This document shows, piece by piece, positions 17,141-26,197 of a stretch of DNA of 64,000 nucleotides. The stretch is from Streptomyces sp. NBC_00461 (GTDB taxonomy: Bacteria > Actinomycetota > Actinomycetes > Streptomycetales > Streptomycetaceae). Both the position numbers and the translations under genes were made by a program. Every line of letters begins with the position of its first letter. Position 1 is the stretch's first letter. The notes beneath the pieces were generated by a model. The model was not told the origin of the DNA. It was given only the letters and a program-made list of their open reading frames with translations, and made no database searches. Location of the stretch: contig NZ_CP107902.1 of assembly GCF_036013935.1 (NCBI RefSeq), positions 10,263,001 to 10,327,000 of the forward strand, read 5' to 3'.

Positions 17141-17179
17141 GGGGTGGGGCAACTGGATTTCCTGGGGCTGCCCCACCCC
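17141..17179 (-). terminator. Hairpin after the 17196-17552 gene
   Basis: A perfect 11-bp inverted repeat GGGGTGGGGCA / TGCCCCACCCC with a 17-base loop lies 17 bp beyond the stop at 17196. One arm includes the -35 of motif copy 4, exactly as at 15419-15457. Confidence 0.6.
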
Positions 17180-17195
17180 TCCGGTGCCGGTGCGC

Positions 17196-17552
17196 CTACG
17201 GGCGCGTAAGCATGTTGGTCCTGGGCGGCAGGGCGGTGAATGCCTGATTGTCGCGGTAGTCGGACACCTTCACGTAGCCACCCGGCATCGTGTCCAGCCG
17301 CAGCTGGTCGGGCCCCCAGTTCTCGATCACCTCCTGGGGAAGGTTCTCGACGTCGTCCGCCTCAACCTGGCTGGCCCACCCGGTCAGTTCGACGCCGAAC
17401 AGCCGCCGCGACTCCAGCAGGACGGGGAACAACTGCCCGACGTCGTCGACCAGGGCAACGGCGCGGGCCTCGTGCGGGCCGGGGCACTCAGCGAAGGTGG
17501 GAGCGTCCGGGCGGGTGCGCTCGCCCAAGGTCATCAGCCAGCGCATGATCAC
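17196..17552 (-). CDS. Small unknown protein
   Basis: A 118-residue protein from ATG 17552; the ATG three codons in (17546) is an alternative. It has a hydrophobic start, then an acidic helical part (VEADDVENLPQEVIENWGPDQL) and ends GGYVKVSDYRDNQAFTALPPRTNML. It is the most upstream gene of the leftward block and is transcribed separately, because a hairpin follows it. Function unknown. Confidence 0.5.
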   Translation of the reverse strand: MIMRWLMTLGERTRPDAPTFAECPGPHEARAVALVDDVGQLFPVLLESRRLFGVELTGWASQVEADDVENLPQEVIENWGPDQLRLDTMPGGYVKVSDYRDNQAFTALPPRTNMLTRP

Positions 17553-17981
17553 ACCTTCTCCTTGGTCCCGGGGTACGCCTCGGCTCCCCTGCGGCGGGTG
17601 TGAGGTTCGGGGAAGCCGTCACTGAGATGTTCGGGTTCGCGTGTCACTGGTGAGAAGCTGCCTTTGCGCTGATCAGCAGCTATCTGCCGAGCCGATCACG
17701 ATGGCAGTGGTCCGAATCATGTGGTGACGTAAAGCCGTATCGTCCGGTGTCACCTTCACCGAACCTCCTTCGTGGCGAGCCTGCCATGGTCCGTCCTTTC
17801 GAGCCCACCGGTGGTGCAATGACCAATGCCTATGCGGTCCCGAGTGCCGTGCCGTCAGCACGCTTCCCGCGAGATCGGCAGGATGCCCGATACCCGACCA
17901 CCAGCCTCCGGCTACACCGGAGTACTCAAGGCTGACCGTCCGTGATCCGCTTTCGGTGCTACGGGCGGTGAGAATGGACTG
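17553..17981. other. Intergenic region between divergent blocks
   Basis: About 430 bp without a convincing gene, between the leftward plasmid-type block and the rightward NTPase gene. It must carry promoters for both. A single -10/-35 pair cannot be chosen with confidence. No repeats of note. Confidence 0.4.
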
Positions 17982-20900
17982 ATGCGATACGCGTGGCGAC
18001 GGTCGTTGCGACCCCTGCAGGCCGAGAGCAGTGCCCGGACCGATGCCTTCGATGGCGGGTGGGATGTCGGCAGTCCGGTGCGGCTGGACGAGATGCGGGA
18101 TGTGCCGGTCGTTGTGGTGTTGGGGGAGCGCGGTGCGGGCAAGTCCGTGGCTCTGGAACAGGAGCACGGCCTGCTCAGGGACCAGGGTGCAGAGGCGGCG
18201 CCTTGGCTGCATCTGGGCCGGGACGTCGCCGATACGGCCTCGGCGGGCAGCACACTGCAGCAGCACCTGCATGGGCAAGGAGACGGGCCGCGGTATGTGC
18301 TACTGGACGGGCTGGATGAGGGCCTGAGCGACATCCCTGGTCTCGACAGAGTCCTCCTGCTGCAACTGCGGGCGTTGTCGGAGCCACAGCGCGAAAGGCT
18401 GCGCTTGCGGATCACCTGCCGTACCACCCGATGGCCCGAGGCGCTGGAAAGCGGGTTGCGGGGGCTGTGGCCGGATGCGGACCAGGTGACGTTGATGACG
18501 CTGGAGCCTCTGACTCGGCACGACGTGGAGAGCGCGGCCTGGCAGCGCGGCCTGGACGGGGCAGCGTTCGCCGAGGAGGTGAGCGGCCGGGGCCTTGCGG
18601 CCCTGGCAGAGCAGCCTGTCACGCTGATCCCGCTGCTGGATGCTCAGGCCGAAGGAGAAGCTCTCCCCAAGACGGTGGCCGAGGCCTACAACCAGGCCTG
18701 CCGCAGGCTGTGCACGGAGAGCTGGCCGCAGGGGTTTGTACAGCGCCAGGAACGGCCAGCGGTGGATCACCTGCTGGAAGTGGCCCGCTGGGCGGCAGCC
18801 GCTCTGCAGTTCAGCCGCGTCCCGGCCCTCGCCGACCGGGAGCCGGCGCGAGAGGGCGAACTACATCTCGACAGCCTTGTCGACCCCGCCCTTCCCGGAC
18901 TCGTTCCGCAACTGGAGTGCCGCCGCCATGAACTGCTGCACCTGACCGAGTCCTCCTTGCTGACACCGGTGGGGCAGCGGCGCTGGGTGTTTGCCCACCG
19001 CAGCTACCAGGAACACCTGGCGGCGCAGTACCTGCGTGAGCACATCGCCCCGGCGGTGCGAAGCGAGCTTTTGTGGGCAGGCAGCGGCTCAGCGCGCCAC
19101 ATCGTGCCAGAGCAGGAGGAGATCGCCGCCCGCCTCGCGGCCGACGACCTGGAGCTATTCGAGGATCTACTCGTCCACGACCCGCGGGTCCTTCTCCTGG
19201 CCGACCTGCCCTCGCTGTCGGCCGACTACCGGCAGCAGGCCGCCCAGGCACTCCTGGATGAAGCCCCCGACGAGGGCTTCGACCGCATCGACTTCGCACT
19301 CCTCAAACGGCTGACCCACCCCTCTCTGTTCGCACAGCTGACCCCGTTCCTGGTCCGCGACGCCGACCCGGATCAGACGTACTTGGCTTTGTGGATCGCT
19401 GCACAGTGCCAGCCAGCCCAACTAACGCCCGCGCTACTGTCCTTCGCGGAGGACATCACGCTGCCGACGCGGCTTCGCTCCTTCGCTCTGCACGCGATCG
19501 CCGAGGGAACCGTGCACGGCGACGAGGTCGTCGCCAGAATGCGCGCCCTGGCCGCGGACGCGAAGACCGGCGTTGCCGAAGCAGCGCTGGACCATCTGTG
19601 GCCGCAGCACCTGCCACTGACCGAGTACTTCGACCTGCTCCCTGCCCAACGGTCGTTCACCTACCGGCCGGAGCTGGAGAAGGCCATGGACCTGATTTCG
19701 GCAGAGCATGCCGACGAGGCTCTGGCCTGGTGCCGCACAGCCCTTGAGGACCAAACCCCCAAGTCCCTGATCGCCACTGCACTGCTGGCGAGGTGCATCC
19801 ACATCATCAGCCACCCTGGCCTCGGCAGCCCGGTGTCCCGCGAGGAGCAGGCCGGCCGGGCGCTCGTCGCCCTGGCGGCCTACCCGGAGCTGTCCCACAC
19901 CAGCGACGCACGCACCCCACTCGAATACCTGCACGACTCCTTGAATGCCGTGCCCGTTCTGCGCCGCCGTCTTGCCGACTACGTCCTGCGCCACAGCAGC
20001 CAGGAGCATGTACTGGAACTCACCTTCACCACCCCGGAGGTGGGGCTGTTCCCGGACGAAGACCTGCTGTACTGGGCCGAGCGCTGGCCGGACCTGCCAC
20101 AAGAGATGCGGCGTACGGCGCAGCCGCTCTTCAGCCGCAGACAGCGGCCGGATGACGCGCGGCTGCACGAGGCCATCGAACAGGCCCGGCAGGCCGATAA
20201 CGAACTTAGGAACGCCACCGCCTGGTGGGACGCTCCGCCCCCCGAGTGGCAGCTCCGTAGGCAGAAGGGCGAGCAAGAGCAGCGGCGCCGCAACACCTTC
20301 GACGAGGACCAGTTCACCGCAGCGCTGGAGGCGGTCCACACTGCCGCCCCGGACCAGGTCCGCGCTGCCTGGCGCACGGTCCTCGGCCACATCTACCGCA
20401 CCCACGACGGTCGGCCCTCCGACGGATCCTTCCACCTCACCGCAGTGGCCGCAGCACCGTCATGCCCGCCCATGGACAGCGCTCTGCACGCGAAGCTGTT
20501 CCACGCCGCCCTGCACGTCCTGGCCACCGCCCCCGCATGGAAGCCGCACGACGTCTCAGCCTGGGGCACCGAATGGACCGACGTACCAGAGTTGACCGCG
20601 GCAGGATTCGTGTCGGCCGACGCATGGCAAGCCACAGCGCCCGCAACAGACATCGAGCGGTGGACCGGGTGGGCGCTCGCGCTGGCCACGATGACACCCC
20701 CCGCGCAGGAGGCGGACCTGCACCACAGCCTCTTCAAGCGGTGCGCTCGCCACGCCGGCCACGCGTTCGAGGCCGCGCTTGCGACATGCCTGGACCGCCT
20801 CGAGTCCTACCGGCTCACCGACCTGGTCCGGTTCCTGCACACACTGGACGCGATGGACGCCCTCGCCGTCGTGCGGGCCTGGGCTGCTGCATGCGACCGC

Positions 20901-22112
20901 AGTGACGCAGCCTGGGCTGCCGTGACGGTCACCCTGTCCGGCCTCGGCGACACCTCTGCCCTCGCCCAGGTCAAAGACACCGTGGCAGCTGGCCCGCCCC
21001 ATGAAGGGGCAGAACCAGACCCAGGGCGCTGGATCACCGCGGCCTGCACTCTCATGTCCTACCCCGACCTGCCGGAAAGCTGGCCGCCCATCCGTCAGGC
21101 GTTCGAGGATCCCGACCTGTGCAGGGCCGTGATCGACCGTATGATCATCGGCGGCTCCGATCGCTGGCCCGCAGGCGTGGCAGAACTCGACGTAGACGAT
21201 CTTGTCGACCTCTACACACGCCTGTGCGAACGGGAGGAACTTCACCGGCCCCGGACCGAGCACGAGCCCGGTGTCGCCTACAGGATCACCCGGGAAGACA
21301 CCCTCCACGACCTCGCCGACGCCCTGCCCCAGCTGATCGCCAGCAAAGGCACACCGCAAGCGGCCGACCACCTCGGCCAACTGGCCGCCTCCACATCCCG
21401 CCACACGTCCTGGCTGCGGCGCCTGGCCCGCCGCACCGCCCGCCAGGCGGCCCAGCAGCAGAGCCGGCCGCTGCCCGCGCACCAGTTGAAGAAACTGGCG
21501 GCCGACCACAGCCTGCGCGTGATCACCGACGAAGCCCAACTCCTGGACGTTGTCATGGAGGCCGTCGACCGAGTCCAGGAAACACTCTCGGGCCCCAACG
21601 GGATGGCCATCCTGCTGTGGAACCGCGCCGCCGCAGCCGATTACAACGCGATGTGGCCGACATGGGAAGAAGACTTCAGCGACCTCGTCATGGGCCTGCT
21701 CAAGATCCACCTCGGCGGAAGGCGCATCATCCTCAATCGCGAGGTCCAAGTCGACCGCCCAGGCGCCGGAGGAGGCCGCACAGACATTCACATCCAGGCG
21801 GCCGACCCCTCCCACGACACCGAGCCATTCACCGTGGTCATCGAAGCAAAAGGCTGCTGGAACCGAAGCCTACCCACAGCGCTCGCCGAGCAGTTGGTCG
21901 CCCGCTACCTGCGCCGCCCCCGCACCGCTGGCATCTTCCTCGTCGGCCTCTTCGACTGCGACCAGTGGCACTCCGAGCGGCGGCAGCACTGCTCGCCAGG
22001 CCACACCCCGCAGCAGATCGAGCACGAGCAGCAGGAACTGGCCGCACAGCAAGATGCCCTGGTCCGCGCACGGGTCCTCGACTGCCGGCCTCCCGGAGCC
22101 CAGACCGACTGA
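17982..22112 (+). CDS. NACHT-type STAND NTPase with C-terminal PD-(D/E)XK nuclease-like domain
   Basis: A 1376-residue protein from ATG 17982. Walker A is GERGAGKS (48-55). Walker B is YVLLDGLDEGL (about 105-115), with the DGLDE signature of NACHT/STAND switches. LRLRITCRTTRW (sensor-type Arg) and AHRSYQEHLAAQYL, typical of the NACHT C-terminal helical part, follow. Residues about 400-1200 are long helical repeats (HEAT/TPR-like), presumably a ligand sensor. The C-terminus has NREVQV (E1254), GRTDIHI (D1268) and VVIEAKG (E1288-A-K1290), a plausible PD-(D/E)XK active site. STAND NTPases with nuclease effectors detect phage proteins and cut DNA. Here the nuclease is C-terminal and the NTPase is N-terminal, the reverse of Avs order. 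An HNH gene follows. Confidence 0.75.
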   Translation: MRYAWRRSLRPLQAESSARTDAFDGGWDVGSPVRLDEMRDVPVVVVLGERGAGKSVALEQEHGLLRDQGAEAAPWLHLGRDVADTASAGSTLQQHLHGQGDGPRYVLLDGLDEGLSDIPGLDRVLLLQLRALSEPQRERLRLRITCRTTRWPEALESGLRGLWPDADQVTLMTLEPLTRHDVESAAWQRGLDGAAFAEEVSGRGLAALAEQPVTLIPLLDAQAEGEALPKTVAEAYNQACRRLCTESWPQGFVQRQERPAVDHLLEVARWAAAALQFSRVPALADREPAREGELHLDSLVDPALPGLVPQLECRRHELLHLTESSLLTPVGQRRWVFAHRSYQEHLAAQYLREHIAPAVRSELLWAGSGSARHIVPEQEEIAARLAADDLELFEDLLVHDPRVLLLADLPSLSADYRQQAAQALLDEAPDEGFDRIDFALLKRLTHPSLFAQLTPFLVRDADPDQTYLALWIAAQCQPAQLTPALLSFAEDITLPTRLRSFALHAIAEGTVHGDEVVARMRALAADAKTGVAEAALDHLWPQHLPLTEYFDLLPAQRSFTYRPELEKAMDLISAEHADEALAWCRTALEDQTPKSLIATALLARCIHIISHPGLGSPVSREEQAGRALVALAAYPELSHTSDARTPLEYLHDSLNAVPVLRRRLADYVLRHSSQEHVLELTFTTPEVGLFPDEDLLYWAERWPDLPQEMRRTAQPLFSRRQRPDDARLHEAIEQARQADNELRNATAWWDAPPPEWQLRRQKGEQEQRRRNTFDEDQFTAALEAVHTAAPDQVRAAWRTVLGHIYRTHDGRPSDGSFHLTAVAAAPSCPPMDSALHAKLFHAALHVLATAPAWKPHDVSAWGTEWTDVPELTAAGFVSADAWQATAPATDIERWTGWALALATMTPPAQEADLHHSLFKRCARHAGHAFEAALATCLDRLESYRLTDLVRFLHTLDAMDALAVVRAWAAACDRSDAAWAAVTVTLSGLGDTSALAQVKDTVAAGPPHEGAEPDPGRWITAACTLMSYPDLPESWPPIRQAFEDPDLCRAVIDRMIIGGSDRWPAGVAELDVDDLVDLYTRLCEREELHRPRTEHEPGVAYRITREDTLHDLADALPQLIASKGTPQAADHLGQLAASTSRHTSWLRRLARRTARQAAQQQSRPLPAHQLKKLAADHSLRVITDEAQLLDVVMEAVDRVQETLSGPNGMAILLWNRAAAADYNAMWPTWEEDFSDLVMGLLKIHLGGRRIILNREVQVDRPGAGGGRTDIHIQAADPSHDTEPFTVVIEAKGCWNRSLPTALAEQLVARYLRRPRTAGIFLVGLFDCDQWHSERRQHCSPGHTPQQIEHEQQELAAQQDALVRARVLDCRPPGAQTD

Positions 22113-22415
22113 CCCCCTTCGTCCGCCCCAACCGAGGCAGGACCAGACTGGCGCCCCCTTTGGAGTGGCGGCTGCCGGAATCCGCCTGCGCAGAGGCGTC
22201 CGGACCACTGTCCGGGTCCGCGGTGCGATGCCGTGCTCCGGGTCTGTCCAGTGTGTGGCGCGCTGGGGCCCCGATGGCGCGGCAGGTGAGGAAGAGGGGG
22301 CGGCTCACGCTCGGGGGCCTGGGCATGGCCCGGCCGCCGTGGCCGGATTGCACGTCCACACAGCCCCGGCGGCCCTCCTATGGTGTGGACCTTGGATTCC
22401 TCACCGGGGGTGGCG
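22113..22415. other. Intergenic gap between the NTPase and HNH genes
   Basis: About 300 bp with no supportable gene. The HNH gene may be separately transcribed or follow from the NTPase promoter. No clear hairpin or repeat was seen. Confidence 0.4.
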
Positions 22416-23132
22416 ATGGCGAGCCGTTACTACAGCAACGCTGTGATCATGGCGCTGATGGATCTGTCCCGCGGGTACTGCTACTGGCCTGACCCTCCGT
22501 GCCCCACACCGGTGATCCGTGAGGTCAACGGGGTGCCGATGACGAATGTGCAGATCGCCCACATCCGCGCATTCGAAGCCAATGGGCCCCGGGCCGATCC
22601 GACCTGGCCGGGAGACGTGAACAGCTTCGCCAACCTGCTGCTGCTCTGCGAGCCTCACCACAAGCTGATCGACGGGAAGTACCGCGACCGCTACACGGTG
22701 GAGGAGCTGGAGAGCTGGAAGCAGCGCCGGGAGGGCGAAAGCCTCCAGCGGTTCAAGGACACCCGCGTCCTGAGTGAGGAGGCGCTGTCCGACGCGATCG
22801 CGAAGGCGCAGGCTGACCTCCTTGACCAAGTGGGGCCAGCCCTGGAGGAGTTCCGGCGGTTCGCGCCCCAGATGGCCGAGTTGCTCGGCATGCTCACCAC
22901 GTCACTGGCTGACCCTCGAGTGCACGGGTTCGGTCTCTCGCCCGACACCGTTGAGCTGCTGAACACAGCCGCCTTCCGGCTTCGGGAACTTCCGGACACC
23001 GCCCCGACGCTCGCCCACGCCGCACGGGACCTCGTCGCCGCGCTGGAAAAGGCCCCGCAGGTTGAGCGCGCGACGGCTGCCCTCAAGATTCAGATTGACC
23101 GTCTTGAAGATCTCGGAGGTCGTCGTCGGTAA
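22416..23132 (+). CDS. HNH endonuclease-like protein
   Basis: About 238 residues from ATG 22416, with GGGGG 5 bp upstream; ATG 22380 is an in-frame alternative. The N-terminal 95 residues form an HNH-type metal finger: GYCYWPDPPC (Cys pair), then QIAHIRAFEANGPR and NLLLLCEPHHKLIDGKY (AHI...N...CxxHHxxID). Such fingers cut or nick DNA or RNA. The rest is a long helical coiled region (DLLDQVGPALEEFRRFAPQMAELL), likely for oligomerisation or partner binding. It follows the NACHT-nuclease gene on the same strand. The pair may be a two-gene defence unit, or two independent genes. Confidence 0.7.
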   Translation: MASRYYSNAVIMALMDLSRGYCYWPDPPCPTPVIREVNGVPMTNVQIAHIRAFEANGPRADPTWPGDVNSFANLLLLCEPHHKLIDGKYRDRYTVEELESWKQRREGESLQRFKDTRVLSEEALSDAIAKAQADLLDQVGPALEEFRRFAPQMAELLGMLTTSLADPRVHGFGLSPDTVELLNTAAFRLRELPDTAPTLAHAARDLVAALEKAPQVERATAALKIQIDRLEDLGGRRR

Positions 23133-23216
23133 GCCTTCTGCTCGCTCGTGACCTGCGTGGTGCTGACCTGCTGGCCGGTGACAAAGGCTGGTCGCCGACG
23201 TTCGGGACCACGCGGT

Positions 23217-24263
23217 CTATAGAGGAAGCCCAATATCGCGGGCGGCGTTCTGAAGCATTTTCTCGCGCTTCTTGGCGTAACCGAATGGGTGTTCGTAGTA
23301 CGTGAGGCATTCGAGCCGACCTGCTCTGAGGACTGGCTGGGCCCATCGCGGCATCATATGCAGTGCGCACTGCCCGTGAAAGTCGTAGCCTACGCCTCCA
23401 TGTGTCTTGAGCAAGTCGCCGACTACGGATACGTCGCAAGTTCGTGTGTTGGAGAGTGCGCGTAGACCAAGGCCGGTGACCGTTGCGGTCGTCAAGATCG
23501 CGGCAATTGCGGGGTCGGCGATCTGTAGCAGGCCAGCGATAACCTCTGGGCTGGGGTGCATCCGCAGGCCGTCCGGGCGTGACGGAGAATACTGGATCGT
23601 GTCGGCGCCTGGACACAACGGCTCATCCATGCGGCCACTTAGCACTGTGTGTCCTGGAAGGGCGTCGGAGAATACAGGCTCTGGCAAAGGTCGGCTTACC
23701 GCTGTCATCTTCAGTGATGTTCCACTCTCTGTCGGACAGAGAGGTTGTGGCGTATTCAGCAAGGCCGCCCGCGCTGCGGACCGGGCCCTGATCACCCGGT
23801 GTGGCACGCGGGCCAGATGTGGGGTGCCGGTCCAAGGCCGGTGCCACAGCGCGGTAAGACGCAAGTTCGCGGATTGGCGCAGCGCGAGCAGGACTTCCCA
23901 GACTCGGTCCCACCGACTGTTGTGGGCGCGACAGAAGATGACATGCCTGATCCCCAATGCGGTGATCCAAATAAAAACCTGTCCCCTCAGCGTGTCAGCG
24001 GCCTCGGTATTGGATCTCCAATACGGATTCTTGCCCAGTTGGGTAAGCATCTCTTGAAAGAGCATGCGTGAGGGATACCGCGAGGGCGCAAGGTGAACGG
24101 TTATCCGCCCCTCTTCTGGAGCATGGGCCAGCAGAGCCGCACGCATGAGCGCGGGGTCGTCCACGGGGTCGACGATGACCTGGACCGGTGGAGGACCAGG
24201 GGGCGTAGGTGTCCCATATGGCATCGACGGCTGTAGGCAGGGCCACGGGCTACGGATAGCCAT
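23217..24263 (-). CDS. Paralogue A of the transposition-module protein (recombinase-fold-like C-terminus)
   Basis: 348 residues from ATG 24263, with GGGA upstream; ATG 24323 is an alternative. The N-terminal domain reads PPPVQVIVDPVDD...AALLAHAPEEGRITVHLAP, then HVIFCRAHNSRWDRVWEVL and LRLTALWHRP. It matches segment by segment the N-termini of the proteins at 27830-29260 (PPPVTLLLDTHDD...GRITTDPTP...IVLRAH) and 30511-31128 (PPVRVVVDSRDD...GHLVVHPAE...LLRTH). The C-terminal 110 residues (IAAILTTATVTGLGLRAL...CALHMMPRWAQPVLRAGRLE...AARDIGLPL) resemble the catalytic-domain fold of tyrosine recombinases, but no complete R-K-HxxR-Y set is visible. It is divergent from the transposase, 158 bp away. 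Inferred role: accessory, targeting or control. Confidence 0.55.
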   Translation of the reverse strand: MAIRSPWPCLQPSMPYGTPTPPGPPPVQVIVDPVDDPALMRAALLAHAPEEGRITVHLAPSRYPSRMLFQEMLTQLGKNPYWRSNTEAADTLRGQVFIWITALGIRHVIFCRAHNSRWDRVWEVLLALRQSANLRLTALWHRPWTGTPHLARVPHRVIRARSAARAALLNTPQPLCPTESGTSLKMTAVSRPLPEPVFSDALPGHTVLSGRMDEPLCPGADTIQYSPSRPDGLRMHPSPEVIAGLLQIADPAIAAILTTATVTGLGLRALSNTRTCDVSVVGDLLKTHGGVGYDFHGQCALHMMPRWAQPVLRAGRLECLTYYEHPFGYAKKREKMLQNAARDIGLPL

Positions 24264-24421
24264 GGGCGTTCCCGCTTCCCTGTTGGCGAGTTCGGTGCAT
24301 GTACGTGCAGAGCGGCACTCCATACAGAGCAGTACAGGCTACGGGGAAGAACTCCGGAAGGGCGCCCTTGGGGGGGCCGGGCCTGCACCGGCCTGGCCAT
24401 ATCGCCAGCATCAAGTAGCGC

Positions 24422-26197
24422 ATGTTCTCGCTGAGTGAAGGCGAAACGGCCCAGAGCCCACTCGTTCCAGTGACAGCCTCCTCCGATTCGGTCACGCCGC
24501 ATTTAGCCTCAATCCACGCTGTGCGGCACCCGACCGTGCCGCCTCTGTTACCTCTGCCGGGGGAGGCTGTACTTGAGCGCTGCGCCGCTATTCACTTGCT
24601 GGTCTTACAGGTTCTGCCGACGGTGATCACCGTGGACGATGAGTCGGAGACGGGTCTGGAACGGCCCCGCGACGAGCTGAGGCCTGCTGCCGTCCGTCAG
24701 ATGCTCAGGCTGCGGGAGTCGGGGGAGCTGACCACCGCGCACATGAGGCTCATTGCCGAGTCGGTGGACGTGAGTCTGCGGCAGGCGTGGCGCTGGCTGG
24801 CCGAGGCGGAAGGGTCCGGCTCACCGGAGAAGCCCGAACGTAGGCGTTTCCGGATCACCGAAGAGATCATCGATGTCCTCGCCGACTACCGGGGCAACGT
24901 CAAGCGTGCCCACGAGCATCTGGTGCGTGAGGCCAAGAGGGCGGGGGAGAGGCCGATCGGCCTGACCACGCTGCACGACGCCATCGCCCGTGACCTTGAC
25001 CCCGGTTTCATGGCCGGGCTGCGGGAAGGCATCCCAGCTGCCCGCGGTTTCGATCCCGCCTTCCAGCGCCCGGCGGTCGCCCGCAACCAGGTGTGGGAAG
25101 GGGATCATAAGCAGGCCCCGACCGTCGTGATGATGCCCGACAAGAAGCTGTCGAACGTGTGGGTGACGTGGTTCGAGGACCGTGGCACCAGCAACGTGAT
25201 GGGCTGGGCGGTCACCGCCGGCTCTGCGCACCGCGGATCGGTCCTGGCGGCCGTGCGGGCCTCTGTGCTGCGTGAACCCCCGTACGGGCCCGCCGGCGGG
25301 CTGCCGCACCTGGTGAGGGTCGACGGTGGCTCCGACTTCATGTCCAAGACAGTCCGGCGGACCTTCGGTCTGCTCGGTGTGCCGATGCACAAGGTGCGCA
25401 GCGCCCGCCACAAGGGCGGGATCGAGCGGCTGAACGGCACCGGTGTGACCCGGTTCTTCGCTGACCTGCCCCGCTACACCAAGGCGCCCCTGCTTGACCA
25501 CCGTCGCCGCGTCGGCGACCAGGACCCGCCCCTGACCTTCGAGGCGTTCGTCGACAAGCTGCGCCAGTGGGTTGAGGAGCACAACACCCAGCACGTCCTT
25601 GAACGGACCGGGATGACACCGCTTGAAGCGTGGCTGAGCGATCCCACCGAGATCCGGCCCGAGCCCAGCCCGGAAGAACTGCGCGCGTTCATGCTGGAGA
25701 GCGACAACAAGATCCACAAGGTCACCAGTCACGGAGTGGAGTTCCGTAACCGCTACTACATGCCGGAGAAGGGGGTGGGACGCATCGGTCTGGAACTGCG
25801 CGTGCGGTGGATGCCCCACCACGACCACGAGATCGACCTCTATACCTTCCGTGGCAACCGCTATCTCGGCCGGGCCTTCCTCAGCAACGAGGCCAGCGAG
25901 GAGATGCGCAAGGCAGTCCTCAGCGACCGTGACGAGCACAGCGAGGTGCTGCGCCAGGCCTTGAAACGCTCCGCCGATCGCAGGCGGGAACGCCACCTGC
26001 CCTCCACTCAGCCCGAACTCCCCGTCCGTGCCCTCCGCATGACGGAACAGGAGGCACGCGCCGAACTGGAGGGCACCACCCCATCCACACCGCCGCGACG
26101 GCGCGTACAGCCCTACCAGCCCCTGACCCCGCTCCCGCCCACCTGGCGGCGCCCCGGCCAGACCCCTGTTCCTTCAACGGAGGACGACGCCTCATGA
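24422..26197 (+). CDS. DDE transposase of the TnsB/Mu/rve type
   Basis: 591 residues from ATG 24422. No good ribosome site marks the start, so a later one is possible. An N-terminal helix-turn-helix part (LIAESVDVSLRQAWRWLAEAE) and a second DNA-binding region precede the rve-type catalytic core. D228 lies in WEGDHKQ, D301 in RVDGGSDF and E335 in KGGIERLNG, a D-D-(33)-E arrangement. A Mu-transposase-like C-terminal barrel follows (VEFRNRYYMPEKGVGRIG...RVRWMPHHDHEIDLYTF), with a basic tail for ATPase contact. It should cut and join transposon ends. Its stop overlaps the start of the AAA+ gene (ATGA), typical of TnsB-TnsC pairs. Confidence 0.85.
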   Translation: MFSLSEGETAQSPLVPVTASSDSVTPHLASIHAVRHPTVPPLLPLPGEAVLERCAAIHLLVLQVLPTVITVDDESETGLERPRDELRPAAVRQMLRLRESGELTTAHMRLIAESVDVSLRQAWRWLAEAEGSGSPEKPERRRFRITEEIIDVLADYRGNVKRAHEHLVREAKRAGERPIGLTTLHDAIARDLDPGFMAGLREGIPAARGFDPAFQRPAVARNQVWEGDHKQAPTVVMMPDKKLSNVWVTWFEDRGTSNVMGWAVTAGSAHRGSVLAAVRASVLREPPYGPAGGLPHLVRVDGGSDFMSKTVRRTFGLLGVPMHKVRSARHKGGIERLNGTGVTRFFADLPRYTKAPLLDHRRRVGDQDPPLTFEAFVDKLRQWVEEHNTQHVLERTGMTPLEAWLSDPTEIRPEPSPEELRAFMLESDNKIHKVTSHGVEFRNRYYMPEKGVGRIGLELRVRWMPHHDHEIDLYTFRGNRYLGRAFLSNEASEEMRKAVLSDRDEHSEVLRQALKRSADRRRERHLPSTQPELPVRALRMTEQEARAELEGTTPSTPPRRRVQPYQPLTPLPPTWRRPGQTPVPSTEDDAS

